NCBI RefSeq assembly: GCF_001423945.1 | Contig: NZ_LMPU01000001.1 | Span: 1,083 to 65,082 of the forward strand | Direction: 5' to 3' | DNA from: Pedobacter sp. Leaf194 | GTDB taxonomy: Bacteria; Bacteroidota; Bacteroidia; Sphingobacteriales; Sphingobacteriaceae | DNA: 64,000 bases | Shown: piece by piece, positions 16,838-25,637 of the stretch | Position numbering within the stretch: position 1 is the first letter of the stretch | Layout of the letters: the number at the start of each line of letters is the position of its first letter | Program-made: the position numbers and the translations under genes | The notes under the pieces: model-generated | Database searches by the model: none | Told to the model about the DNA's origin: nothing | The model's input: the letters and a program-made list of their open reading frames with translations, nothing else

Positions 16838-17974
16838 ATGAAAAACATTTCAAGATTACGGTATTTTATTTATTTATCCTTTATAATTATTGGAGGATGT
16901 ACCACAGGAAAAAAAGCCTTGCAAAAAGGTGATTATGATGCTTCGGTTTCTAAAGCTGTTAGTCGCTTACAGAATTCGCCTAAAAACGGCGAAGCATTAC
17001 AGGTTTTATCAACGGCGTATAATTTAGCCTTGCAGGATCACCTAAGGAAAATTGATGAGGCAAAAATTTCTAATGATTTATTCAGATGGGAGTCGATAAT
17101 GTACGATTACCAAAAAATTAACCAGCTTGCTGATGATATTAACAGCTGCCCCGCATGTTTAACCATGGTTTCAAATCCTGCCAAATATGTAAAAGAATTG
17201 GCCGATAGCAAATTCAATGCAGCCATGGCCAGGTATAATTCGGGTGTAGCATTCTTAAATGCAAACAACCGCCAGTCGGCTAAAAAAGCTTACTACGAAT
17301 TTGAAAAAGTACAAAATCTGGCCCCAAATTATAAAGATGTAAAAGCAAAAATGGACGAAGCTTACTGGGCCGCTGTAACCAGAGTGGTGGTTCAGCCGAT
17401 CTACGTTAACAGTGGCTTATACAAGCTAAGTGGCGACTATTTTCAAGAACAAATTGATCAGTTTATTGGCAACTATTCGCGAAATAAGTTTGTTCTTTTC
17501 TATTCGGAGGAACAAGCTACCAGTAAGAAGGTTGTTCCAGACCAGGTGCTGAGCTTAAACTTTGACGACTTTGTTGTTGGCCAGACTTATGTTAAAGAAC
17601 GGGTAGAAAGGCTAAAAAGAGATAGTGTGGTTATTGGCGAAACAAGAGAACGTAAACCGGTTTACGGAACGGTAAAGGCCAGTTTGAGTATTTTTGAGAA
17701 AAATATTTCTTCATCCGGCTTATTGGATATGACCATTACCGATTGGCAAAGTAAAAAGATAGTTCGCCAGCAAAAATTTCCAGGCACTTATGTATGGAGC
17801 GATAGCTGGGCAAGTTATAAAGGTGATGACAGAGCATTAAACAAGCAGCAGTTAGCAATGACGAGAAGACGAGAGGTTTTGCCGCCACCACCAACAACCT
17901 TATTTCTTGAATTCACGAAGCCTATTTACAGTCAGCTGGTAGACGACATCAGTTACTACTATAATAATTACTAG
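16838..17974 (+). CDS. Lipoprotein with TPR-like helical repeats
   Basis: 378 residues. Start at ATG 16838, with a signal peptide ending in a lipobox (FIIIGGC). After the cysteine come helical segments with TPR-like spacing (GDYDASVSKAVSRLQNSPKNGEALQVLSTAY, and later YYEFEKVQNLAPNYKDVKAKMDEAY). The C-terminal half is mostly beta with no domain I recognise (GTVKASLSIFEKN, WSDSWASYKGDD). Probably an outer-membrane lipoprotein of Bacteroidota with unknown function. Confidence 0.75.
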   Translation: MKNISRLRYFIYLSFIIIGGCTTGKKALQKGDYDASVSKAVSRLQNSPKNGEALQVLSTAYNLALQDHLRKIDEAKISNDLFRWESIMYDYQKINQLADDINSCPACLTMVSNPAKYVKELADSKFNAAMARYNSGVAFLNANNRQSAKKAYYEFEKVQNLAPNYKDVKAKMDEAYWAAVTRVVVQPIYVNSGLYKLSGDYFQEQIDQFIGNYSRNKFVLFYSEEQATSKKVVPDQVLSLNFDDFVVGQTYVKERVERLKRDSVVIGETRERKPVYGTVKASLSIFEKNISSSGLLDMTITDWQSKKIVRQQKFPGTYVWSDSWASYKGDDRALNKQQLAMTRRREVLPPPPTTLFLEFTKPIYSQLVDDISYYYNNY

Positions 17975-18123
17975 CATGAATTCCTCGTGATTGCGATGCA
18001 TGAAGCAATATTTCAAAAGAAAGGTTGTTAAGTGTTTCGCAATCCCGAACTTTTTTAAAAAAGCATCCTTTGTTGTAATCGCAACGTTAAAATAAAATAT
18101 CGCTGCAAAGCCATAAAAATATA

Positions 18124-19107
18124 ATGGCTAATATTGCATCGATGAATACCGGTTTATATAATCCTTTCCAGGGTTTCGATTTTTTATACAAGAAATGTTT
18201 TCTGAGCGGCAACACCTTCAATTCCCCGGTTTTGCAGGTACCTTTAATTCCTAAATGGCTGCTAAAACAAGCGGGTTTAAGCGGCGAAGAGCAAATTCAG
18301 TTTCTTGATGAAAGTATCCGCTCCTACAATACCCTGGTTATTCCGGTAAACAGCGAAGTAAATACACAGTTTTTAAATCCTTTGGAGGCAAAAATTGAGC
18401 AGGCTTTTGAAGCTGGATTTGATGCCGTTTCAACATTGCCAGAACTTGACTTGTTCAACTGGATTGGTAAGTTTTTATATGGCTTTGTGTACATCGAAAT
18501 GCATTCTGCCTTGCGCAAAGAAATGACAGCAGATGGTTTAAATATGTCTCAATCTTTAATGATGAAATTTGCCAACCTGAATTTCATGATGCAAAACTTA
18601 TACACGAATTTAGAATTTGAGGATTTTACACCATGGTCTATAATCGTGGTAAAACTCGAAGATGAAGCAACGCCATTTAGTTTTCGCGATGAGATAAACA
18701 CGCTTACCTTTTCGTTAAAAATGAAGAATTTTGGGATTATTGCCTGCTTACAGGATAATGGAACCAACAAACGTTACCATCAGGAAATAATTGACGAAGT
18801 TAAAGGAAAAGCTTTAAGCGCAGAACAGTTTGAGGAGTTAACCGCCAGGTTTTACTATTCTGCTTACCTTTTTAACAGATTGCCCGAATACACTTTTATG
18901 CCTGTAGAAGGTACAACCTATATAGAAGCAATGCCTCTTCGCGGAAATATGAGCAAACCGCTTTTCGATGTTTGGCAACATAAAATTTATGCCCAGGTTT
19001 TGGAAAACTTCTGGAAACCCTGGGGCTATGTTAAGTTCGAAATTATTAAGAACCCTGATGAGCCGATGAGCTTTTTTGAAAAGCCCTGTTTACCTGCCGC
19101 CGGTTAA
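18124..19107 (+). CDS. Conserved protein of unknown function
   Basis: 327 residues, no signal peptide, one weak hydrophobic stretch (FNWIGKFLYGFVYIEM near 120). Begins MANIASMNTGLYNPFQGFDF; M7 is an alternative start. I recognise no domain. It is acidic and aromatic-rich and looks like a compact cytoplasmic protein. The last 18 bases overlap the convergent rhomboid gene. Codon use is like that of its neighbours, so it is likely native. Confidence 0.7.
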   Translation: MANIASMNTGLYNPFQGFDFLYKKCFLSGNTFNSPVLQVPLIPKWLLKQAGLSGEEQIQFLDESIRSYNTLVIPVNSEVNTQFLNPLEAKIEQAFEAGFDAVSTLPELDLFNWIGKFLYGFVYIEMHSALRKEMTADGLNMSQSLMMKFANLNFMMQNLYTNLEFEDFTPWSIIVVKLEDEATPFSFRDEINTLTFSLKMKNFGIIACLQDNGTNKRYHQEIIDEVKGKALSAEQFEELTARFYYSAYLFNRLPEYTFMPVEGTTYIEAMPLRGNMSKPLFDVWQHKIYAQVLENFWKPWGYVKFEIIKNPDEPMSFFEKPCLPAAG

Positions 19108-19704
19108 AGCGGTGATAAAATTCTGGATGATGCCTGGCACAAATATAATGGTGAAAATCAGCCCTGTTAAAGCGCCGTAGAAATGCGCATCATGGTTTAT
19201 GCCATCTCTGGAGTTTTTTGATGCATACGCACAGTAAATCAAATAAAGAAAGCCAAAAATATAAGCCGGAATATCAAAAGGTATAAATAAAATTCTGATT
19301 CCTGAGGTTGGATTGAAGAGTATAAAACTAAAAAGTACGCCGCTTATTGCACCCGAAGCGCCCAGACTATTGTAGTTAAAGCTATCTTTATATTTATACA
19401 CTGTAGGGATGTCGCTCAGAATTAAGCAAACAAAATAAAGTAAGCCGAATCGCCAGCTTCCCATCATCGCTTCCAGTGTAAAAGCGAAGGCATAGAAGGT
19501 AAACATGTTAAACGCCAGGTGCATCCAATCTGCATGGATTAGCCCGCTCGTAATTAAAGTGAAAACATTTTTACCCTTTGCAACGCTGTATGGATGCAGC
19601 ATAAACTTCCCATAAAGGCTGTTATCGTAAAATGCATAAAGACTTGTAATAATGGTGAAAACAAAAATAAGTGAGGCAACTGGCGCCACGTTAAAAAATT
19701 CCAT
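19090..19704 (-). CDS. Rhomboid-family intramembrane serine protease
   Basis: 204 residues with six membrane helices. The catalytic serine is in GASGAISGVLFS near residue 117, the histidine in NHDAHFYGALTG near 172, and the oxyanion HxxxN is in MHLAFNMFTFYAF near 72. Cleaves membrane proteins within or beside the bilayer. It starts 7 bases below the stop of the M14 gene upstream on the same strand, so they form one unit. Substrate unknown. Confidence 0.93.
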   Translation of the reverse strand: MEFFNVAPVASLIFVFTIITSLYAFYDNSLYGKFMLHPYSVAKGKNVFTLITSGLIHADWMHLAFNMFTFYAFAFTLEAMMGSWRFGLLYFVCLILSDIPTVYKYKDSFNYNSLGASGAISGVLFSFILFNPTSGIRILFIPFDIPAYIFGFLYLIYCAYASKNSRDGINHDAHFYGALTGLIFTIIFVPGIIQNFITALTGGR

Positions 19705-19710
19705 TTAAGT

Positions 19711-21450
19711 TTAGTTTAATTCGAGTTTTACATTTGTTACTAAACGCGAAACCGGGTATCTGTTGTGTGTTTTTTCATAATAGTCAGAATTTTTGTACAC
19801 GAATTCCAACTGGGCCGATCCACTTTTCGCAAACGCGGTGTCGGCTGCTTTTTTCGCCTCTAATTTAGCTTTTAATTCAGGATTATTTTTCAACAATTCT
19901 GCACCTGTATCTTCAAAAACATAAGCCGAGTAATGCTCCTTCATATCCAGAATTGAATCGAAAAAATTCCAGTTAAAATATGAATCCGTTGCCTGGGGTT
20001 CCAGCGTTTCGATGATATAACGGTTGCTCGCCTGGTTTGTGTACACCAGAAAATCGCCTGCATAATACTGCAAAGACTGTTCAACCGGCCTAACTTTTAC
20101 GCTACTGTGCAAATAGTGGCCCTCATATGGTCTGGTTCCGGTTTTAAAATCATCAATATAATAACTTTCAACTTTAAGCTTCGTATCTGCCTTAAGCTGT
20201 TCAACTTTTACATTATTCAACTTAAGCAAAGCGACAACTTTGTCCCAGGCTTTCGGTATAATGTAAGCAACTGGTTTTTGAATGCTTATGGCGGCCTCAA
20301 ACTTGTTATACGCTTTAATGTTTCTGATAAATGGTTTGCTCCTATCGTAAAAAAGCCTGTCGTAGCCACTAATTGCGCTGGGCTTTTTACCTGCCTCGAA
20401 ACCTTTAAATGGTATACTATCTACATCGTTCCTGTTAAGCTTCCATTCCAGTGGAAACGCTTTCTGTGCAGCAACCAATTCATCCGCCTTACGTTTATTT
20501 TCGCCAATAATTTTCGCGTCGCGTTGTATAACATCCACATAGCTTTGAAGCAGTTTGTAGGTTGCATCAACACGTAAATCGAATGATTTCAGCATGTGCG
20601 TTTCTGGCATAAACCCAATGGCGTTATGCAGGGTGGTATATCCGGTAGAATAACGTGGCGACTCAATAAAGCCTGTAATTCCGGTCTCCGGCGTTTCCCC
20701 AATTGAATTTACGTACGGCACCATTGGGTAACCTTTCGCTTCCATTGCTTTATACAAATCCGGCACCAATGTTTTGGTTAAATATCCGGATAGCAGGCCA
20801 TTTAATTTATCCTTTTGCGTCGGTATGAGCGTCATCACATATTGGTAATCAGCGCCGTTACTTGTATGGGTATCGACAAATATTTCAGGTTGCCAGGTAT
20901 TAAAAATCAACTGGAAGGCGGCAGAATTTTTAGAATCAGTTTTGATAAAATCACGATTTAAATCGAGGTTTTTACTATTCCCCCTGAAACCATAGGCAAC
21001 AGGCCCGTTCTGGTTCGCCCGTGATGTTCCGCTTCGGTTAAAGCTACCATCAATATTGTATATTGGAATGATACAGATGACAACATTGGCCGGCAATTTA
21101 TTGCCTTTAAGTAAATCGCGTGCCAACATCATAGAGGCATCAATACCTTCCGGTTCACCCGGATGGATGCCATTATTAATCAGAAAAATCCGCTTATGCT
21201 GTTTCCGTATTTCGCTCGGGTTAAAAACCTTATCCTTCGATAAAACGAGTAAATGTAACGGTTTACCAAAATCGGTATTACCATAAGTTAGCAGTTTTGC
21301 CTGGGCATGATTTTTTGCTAAAGCTTCATAGTAAGAAATTGCAGCGTTGTAGGTTGTTGTTTCCTTTTTACCGCTTTTTTCGTAGGGGGTTTGCTGAGCC
21401 AGAACAGCAACATTGCTAAAAAGCAACAAAAACACGAATAATCTGTTCAT
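19711..21450 (-). CDS. Secreted M14-family metallocarboxypeptidase
   Basis: 579 residues with signal peptide MNRLFVFLLLFSNVAVLAQ. Zinc ligands are in GIHPGEPEG near residue 93 and DTHTSNGAD near 192; RDFIKTDS and the GFMPETHM segment fit the substrate-binding part. The C-terminal 200 residues are an extra domain typical of Bacteroidota M14 proteins. Releases C-terminal residues or acts on peptidoglycan peptides. Precedes the rhomboid gene by 6 bases. Confidence 0.92.
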   Translation of the reverse strand: MNRLFVFLLLFSNVAVLAQQTPYEKSGKKETTTYNAAISYYEALAKNHAQAKLLTYGNTDFGKPLHLLVLSKDKVFNPSEIRKQHKRIFLINNGIHPGEPEGIDASMMLARDLLKGNKLPANVVICIIPIYNIDGSFNRSGTSRANQNGPVAYGFRGNSKNLDLNRDFIKTDSKNSAAFQLIFNTWQPEIFVDTHTSNGADYQYVMTLIPTQKDKLNGLLSGYLTKTLVPDLYKAMEAKGYPMVPYVNSIGETPETGITGFIESPRYSTGYTTLHNAIGFMPETHMLKSFDLRVDATYKLLQSYVDVIQRDAKIIGENKRKADELVAAQKAFPLEWKLNRNDVDSIPFKGFEAGKKPSAISGYDRLFYDRSKPFIRNIKAYNKFEAAISIQKPVAYIIPKAWDKVVALLKLNNVKVEQLKADTKLKVESYYIDDFKTGTRPYEGHYLHSSVKVRPVEQSLQYYAGDFLVYTNQASNRYIIETLEPQATDSYFNWNFFDSILDMKEHYSAYVFEDTGAELLKNNPELKAKLEAKKAADTAFAKSGSAQLEFVYKNSDYYEKTHNRYPVSRLVTNVKLELN

Positions 21451-21477
21451 GTTGGGATATTAAGATTTAAGGAATTA

Positions 21478-22209
21478 TTAGAGTGTTTTGCGATAAACTT
21501 TAATATTACCGAAATAATATTTAAAGCCAACGCTGTAAACGTTGTACGTGTCGGGGTCGTAGTTTTTAAATCTGGTTTCAGGGTCGTTATAGCCATCTAA
21601 ACCCTCGCCAAAAGTAAAATTGCTCTGCGCATTAAAGTTAAGCACATAACGAACGTAACCCCAGCCATCATTAAAATAAAAGTTGATACCCAGATTTACC
21701 GGCACCCAAAGATTTATACTTTTATCTTCGCCCGGAAATGGCCCGTATCCGGGATCATATTCTGCCCAACTTGGCTTATAACGTACAATATCTGTTATAT
21801 TGTTGTTTATTGCACCAACACCAATGCCGGCATACAAGCCTTTGATGTTGTATAAGAAATTGGTTTTATTGTAATTTATGAATTCACCCAGCGCAAATTT
21901 CAGGTTAGCGTTTATGCCAGTATATTTATTTACAAACTGCCTGTTATGGGCATCGGTAACAATATCGCCACCCTGAACCATGCCGTACTGGGCTTCCAAT
22001 CCACCTGTAATAAAAGGCGTAAAATGATGGTCGATGTTACCGGCAATGGTGTAACCCCAATTCCCTTTAACAACATCAGTTTTAGAATAATTTGGACCTC
22101 CACTAAAACCGTACGACCATTTGAAGTAATTTGACTGAGCTTCGGAAAAAAGGGCAAAGAACAGGAAAAAAAAAGTAAGGGATGTAAGCTTCAGTGGTTT
22201 ATACGTCAT
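21478..22209 (-). CDS. Outer-membrane beta-barrel protein, OmpW/PorT-like
   Basis: 243 residues. Signal peptide (MTYKPLKLTSLTFFFLFFALF) followed by alternating aromatic strands: YGFSGGPNYSKTDV, GGLEAQYGMVQGG, NANLKFALG, LWVPVNLGINFYF, NVYSVGFKYYFG. The last residues are not aromatic, as in many eight-strand barrels of this phylum. Function unknown. Upstream of the M14 gene by 28 bases and on the same strand, possibly one operon. Confidence 0.78.
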   Translation of the reverse strand: MTYKPLKLTSLTFFFLFFALFSEAQSNYFKWSYGFSGGPNYSKTDVVKGNWGYTIAGNIDHHFTPFITGGLEAQYGMVQGGDIVTDAHNRQFVNKYTGINANLKFALGEFINYNKTNFLYNIKGLYAGIGVGAINNNITDIVRYKPSWAEYDPGYGPFPGEDKSINLWVPVNLGINFYFNDGWGYVRYVLNFNAQSNFTFGEGLDGYNDPETRFKNYDPDTYNVYSVGFKYYFGNIKVYRKTL

Positions 22210-22256
22210 ATTGTTTTTTTACAAAAATAATATGTTTATTGAATATCCATAACTTT

Positions 22257-22264
22257 TAGCTTTG
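22257..22264 (+). promoter_or_regulatory. -7 box of pepT, next to its start codon
   Basis: TAGCTTTG matches TAnnTTTG and ends 5 bases before ATG 22270. If transcription begins about 7 bases past the box, the message would be leaderless or start at the second ATG at 22276. Confidence 0.5.
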
Positions 22265-22269
22265 TAATT

Positions 22270-23523
22270 ATGACAATGTACAAAAACTTTAACGGAACAT
22301 TAGCAAACAGATTCATCAGCTACGCTGAAATAGATACACAATCTGACCCAGAATCGCCAACTTGCCCATCAACGGAAAAGCAAAAAACGCTTGGTGAAAA
22401 ACTCGTTAAAGAACTTTTGGAATTTGGTTGTACCGATGCGCACATGGACGAAAACGGTTATGTATATGCAACTGTTCCTGCTACCTCACCTAAAAATGTG
22501 CCGGTAATTTGCTTTTGTTCACACATGGATACGTCGCCCGATTGCAGCGGAGCGCAGGTGAAACCAATCATTCATCGCAATTACCAGGGCCAGGATCTGG
22601 TTTTACCTGATGACGAATCGATAGTAGTTAAACTTGCCGATCATGCGGATCTTCAACACCAAATTGGAAACGATATCATAACCGCCAGTGGCACTACCTT
22701 ACTTGGCGCAGATAACAAGGCGGGAGTCGCTGAAATTATGGAAGCCGTTGGTTTTTTAATGGAAAACCGCGACATAAAACACGGCCTTATTAAAGTTTTA
22801 TTTACACCTGATGAGGAGATAGGGCGGGGTGTAGATAAGGTCGACCTGAAAAAGGTTGCGGCCGATTTTGCTTACACCGTTGATGGCGAAACTTTAGGTT
22901 CTATTGAAGATGAAACCTTTTCTGCCGATGGCGCAACATTAACAATAAACGGCGTGAGTACGCACCCGGGCTTTGCAAAAGGGAAAATGGAGAGCGCCAT
23001 AAAAATACTAGGCAATGTTTTATCGGCTTTGCCAAAACTTAACCTAACGCCCGAAACTACTGCAGAAAAAGAAGGTTTCATTCATCCCGTTGCCATAAAA
23101 GGGCAGGTAGAGCAAGCCGAAGTGCAATTTATTATCCGCGATTTTACCGATGAGAAATTAACAGAACACGAAAACATATTGAAAGAAACTGTTGAAAAGG
23201 TGATTAAAAATTACCCGAATTCGAGCTATAACTTAACAGTGAAAGCACAGTACAGAAATATGAAACAGGTATTGGATAAGCATCCACAAATTGTTGCTTA
23301 TGGGATTGAGGCAATAGAACGCACCGGCGTAAAAGCAAAAAAACAAAGCATCCGCGGAGGTACCGATGGCTCCAGGTTATCTTTTATGGGTTTGCCTTGC
23401 CCCAACATTTTTGCAGGTGAGCATGCATTTCACAGCAAACAGGAATGGGTGAGTGTGCAGGATATGGAAAAAGCGGTGCAAACCATCGTAAACATCGCCT
23501 GCATTTGGGAAGAAAGCAGCTAA
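22270..23523 (+). CDS. pepT: Peptidase T (tripeptide aminopeptidase)
   Basis: 417 residues, cytoplasmic M20B dizinc enzyme. Zinc and catalytic residues are in CSHMDTSPD near 85, GADNKAGVAEIME near 147, PDEEIGRGVDKVD near 182, DGETLGS near 207 and GEHAFHSKQEW near 382. RGGTDGSRLSFMGLPCPN is the diagnostic C-terminal segment. Removes the N-terminal residue from tripeptides. Convergent with the NTF2-like gene, with 29 bases between stops. Confidence 0.96.
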   Translation: MTMYKNFNGTLANRFISYAEIDTQSDPESPTCPSTEKQKTLGEKLVKELLEFGCTDAHMDENGYVYATVPATSPKNVPVICFCSHMDTSPDCSGAQVKPIIHRNYQGQDLVLPDDESIVVKLADHADLQHQIGNDIITASGTTLLGADNKAGVAEIMEAVGFLMENRDIKHGLIKVLFTPDEEIGRGVDKVDLKKVAADFAYTVDGETLGSIEDETFSADGATLTINGVSTHPGFAKGKMESAIKILGNVLSALPKLNLTPETTAEKEGFIHPVAIKGQVEQAEVQFIIRDFTDEKLTEHENILKETVEKVIKNYPNSSYNLTVKAQYRNMKQVLDKHPQIVAYGIEAIERTGVKAKKQSIRGGTDGSRLSFMGLPCPNIFAGEHAFHSKQEWVSVQDMEKAVQTIVNIACIWEESS

Positions 23524-23552
23524 TTTTCAGTTGCAGGCTTACCGAACCTGAA

Positions 23553-23879
23553 TTAACCTTCCTGGCCAATATCCAGCCGGTTGATTTTGCCTTCTTTGTT
23601 AATTTTAAATTTGAAATAGGTATTGAAATCGCCCCACTGACTGGAATGGAAATTGCCATAAACATCCAGGCCGTTATTTTCTACCTTATCAATACTTGTA
23701 AACCACTCGCGACCTAAAGCTTTCTTAAAAAAGTTGTTAAACTGCATCTGGTTTCCATCATCATAGAGCGCAACATCCTGGGCAAACATGGCAAACCACG
23801 CTTTGGCATCGCCTTTTTGTAACGCAACAATGGCCGCCTTAACTTTTGTATTTGTAAGCTTGCTTAAATCGATAGCCAT
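23553..23879 (-). CDS. NTF2-like (SnoaL-type) protein
   Basis: 108 residues from ATG 23879 (MAIDLSKLTNTKVKAAI), 36 bases inside the open frame. One helix followed by a curved sheet: ALQKGDAKAWFAMFAQDVALYDDG, FFKKALGREW, GNFHSSQWGDFNTYFKFKINKEGKINRLDIGQ. This is the SnoaL cone fold; many such proteins are small enzymes or binding proteins. The 298 bases upstream (23880-24177) show no gene. Confidence 0.82.
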   Translation of the reverse strand: MAIDLSKLTNTKVKAAIVALQKGDAKAWFAMFAQDVALYDDGNQMQFNNFFKKALGREWFTSIDKVENNGLDVYGNFHSSQWGDFNTYFKFKINKEGKINRLDIGQEG

Positions 23880-24177
23880 ATTTATTTTTTGGAGTTGATT
23901 AATACTAAGCAACATCGGCGAAGCCAGATGCCAAGTTTACAAGTTGCAACATTTACAGCTCGCCCTGCATGTAAGTCAGGGAACAGCTTGCAAACTGCCG
24001 GCTCAACATCGTGTTCATCACAATTCTTCCGCGTTTACTAAATCCGAATTGTGATGGTTTAAAAATAATGAAAACATGTAAGCAAACAAGCTTGGCAAAA
24101 CAATTCGGGAGGAAAAAATTTTAACTATTTTCGAAAGGCAGTTAAAAGTTGCGTCAAATTTGTTACTTTTAAATGTA

Positions 24178-25044
24178 ATGATACGACTTGAAAACGACTT
24201 TTTAAAAGTAGAAATAGCGACAAAAGGGGCAGAACTACAGGCGCTTTTTAGTAAAGAAACTCAGATTGAATATTTGTGGAATGGCGATGCAAATTTCTGG
24301 GGCAAACATAGTCCGGTTTTATTCCCGATAGTAGGCTCGCTAAAAAACGACAGCTACATTTACAAAGATAAAACCTACCATTTACCAAGACACGGTTTTG
24401 CCAGAGATCATGAGTTTACAGCAACGAAACTAACGAATACGGAGGCCGTTTTTACCCTAACAGATACCGCTGATACTATAAAAGCTTATCCTTTCCCATT
24501 CGAATTAAAACTCAATTACCGCATCATTGAAAGGAAGCTAAGCATCAGCTACACGGTTACGAATAAAGGCACGGCTAAAATGTATTTTTCGCTCGGTGCG
24601 CATCCAGCTTTTGCTGTGCCCAATACGCCAGCCACTAAATATGAGGATTATTACCTCGCATTTAATGATGATGAACGGTTAACCTTTTGGAAACTCGATG
24701 AAGGCTTAGTTGCCAACGAAACGGAAACAATTGAATTGAACAGCCACAAGTTAACGCTAAAACACGACCTTTTTTATAATGATGCTTTGGTTTTTAAAAC
24801 CCTTCAAAGCAATTGCATCAGTTTATTAAATACCAAAAATGATTACGGTTTGCACTTCCATTTTGATGACTTCCCGTTTTTTGGAATCTGGGCAGCTAAA
24901 GATGCACCTTTTGTATGCCTAGAGCCTTGGTGTGGCGTTGCCGATGGCATTAACCACAACCAGAAACTAACAAATAAAGAAGGGATTACAAAACTCGAAG
25001 CTGGCAAAAGCTGGGAGCGTTGCTGGGAAGTAGAATGTTTTTAA
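24178..25044 (+). CDS. Aldose 1-epimerase family protein
   Basis: 288 residues. ATG 24178 (MIRLENDFLKVEI) is chosen over 24160 because family members start here. Galactose-mutarotase beta-sandwich: GAELQALFSKE, WGKHSPVLFPIVGSLKND, LPRHGFARDHEF near 80, SLGAHPAFAVP near 145 (catalytic histidine), and LEPWCGVADGINH near 255 with the glutamate. Probably interconverts sugar anomers; this subfamily (YeaD/LacX-like) includes hexose-6-phosphate mutarotases. Substrate unknown. Confidence 0.9.
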   Translation: MIRLENDFLKVEIATKGAELQALFSKETQIEYLWNGDANFWGKHSPVLFPIVGSLKNDSYIYKDKTYHLPRHGFARDHEFTATKLTNTEAVFTLTDTADTIKAYPFPFELKLNYRIIERKLSISYTVTNKGTAKMYFSLGAHPAFAVPNTPATKYEDYYLAFNDDERLTFWKLDEGLVANETETIELNSHKLTLKHDLFYNDALVFKTLQSNCISLLNTKNDYGLHFHFDDFPFFGIWAAKDAPFVCLEPWCGVADGINHNQKLTNKEGITKLEAGKSWERCWEVECF

Positions 25045-25126
25045 ATTCGCTGTACCCTAAAGTTGTCTTAAACACACCCATTTAATCATTTTTCGGTTGA
25101 TTAGTTTCGTTTAACAAAAAACGAAA

Positions 25127-25552
25127 ATGATTAAAATGCACCCGTACTTAAACTTCTACGGCCAGGCCGAGGAAGCTTTCAACTTTTACAAATCGACTTT
25201 TGGAGGGGAATTTATTGCATTAATGAGAATGGGCGACATGCCAGATGCAGATAAATTACCTCAGGACGAGCAACACCTTATCATGCATATTGCGCTGCCA
25301 ATAAATGAAAACCTTGTTCTTATGGCTTCAGACTGTATTCCATCTGCCAAACACGTACTAACCAAGGGCAACAGTATGTATATCAGTGTTAGTCCGGATA
25401 GCCGCGAAGAAGCTGAACGCCTGTTTAATGGCCTATCAGCCGGGGGCGATATCGAAATGCCGCTGGAAGATCAGTTTTGGGGCGACTACTTTGGAAGCTT
25501 TAAAGACAAATATGGCATCTGTTGGATGATTAATTTTGGTGCCTATCAATAA
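25127..25552 (+). CDS. VOC-family protein, PhnB/glyoxalase-like
   Basis: 141 residues. MHPYLNFYGQAEEAFNFYKSTFGGEF is the usual opening of PhnB-like proteins, then HLIMHIALPINENLVLMASD, and QFWGDYFGSFKDKYGICWMINF closes the second half. Vicinal-oxygen-chelate folds of this type are metal-binding enzymes or small binding proteins of unknown substrate. It stands alone, 82 bases after the aldose epimerase. Confidence 0.9.
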   Translation: MIKMHPYLNFYGQAEEAFNFYKSTFGGEFIALMRMGDMPDADKLPQDEQHLIMHIALPINENLVLMASDCIPSAKHVLTKGNSMYISVSPDSREEAERLFNGLSAGGDIEMPLEDQFWGDYFGSFKDKYGICWMINFGAYQ

Positions 25553-25637
25553 TTATAGAAGTCTTTGTCTCGGGAGGGTGGTCGAAAAATCTAAATGATA
25601 ATAATATTTACGCAGGGCAATCTTTGTTCAAAGTGAT

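Noticed and set aside
20107..20577. 156-codon plus-strand frame inside the M14 gene
   Set aside because: Antisense to a clear metallocarboxypeptidase with no coding signature of its own.
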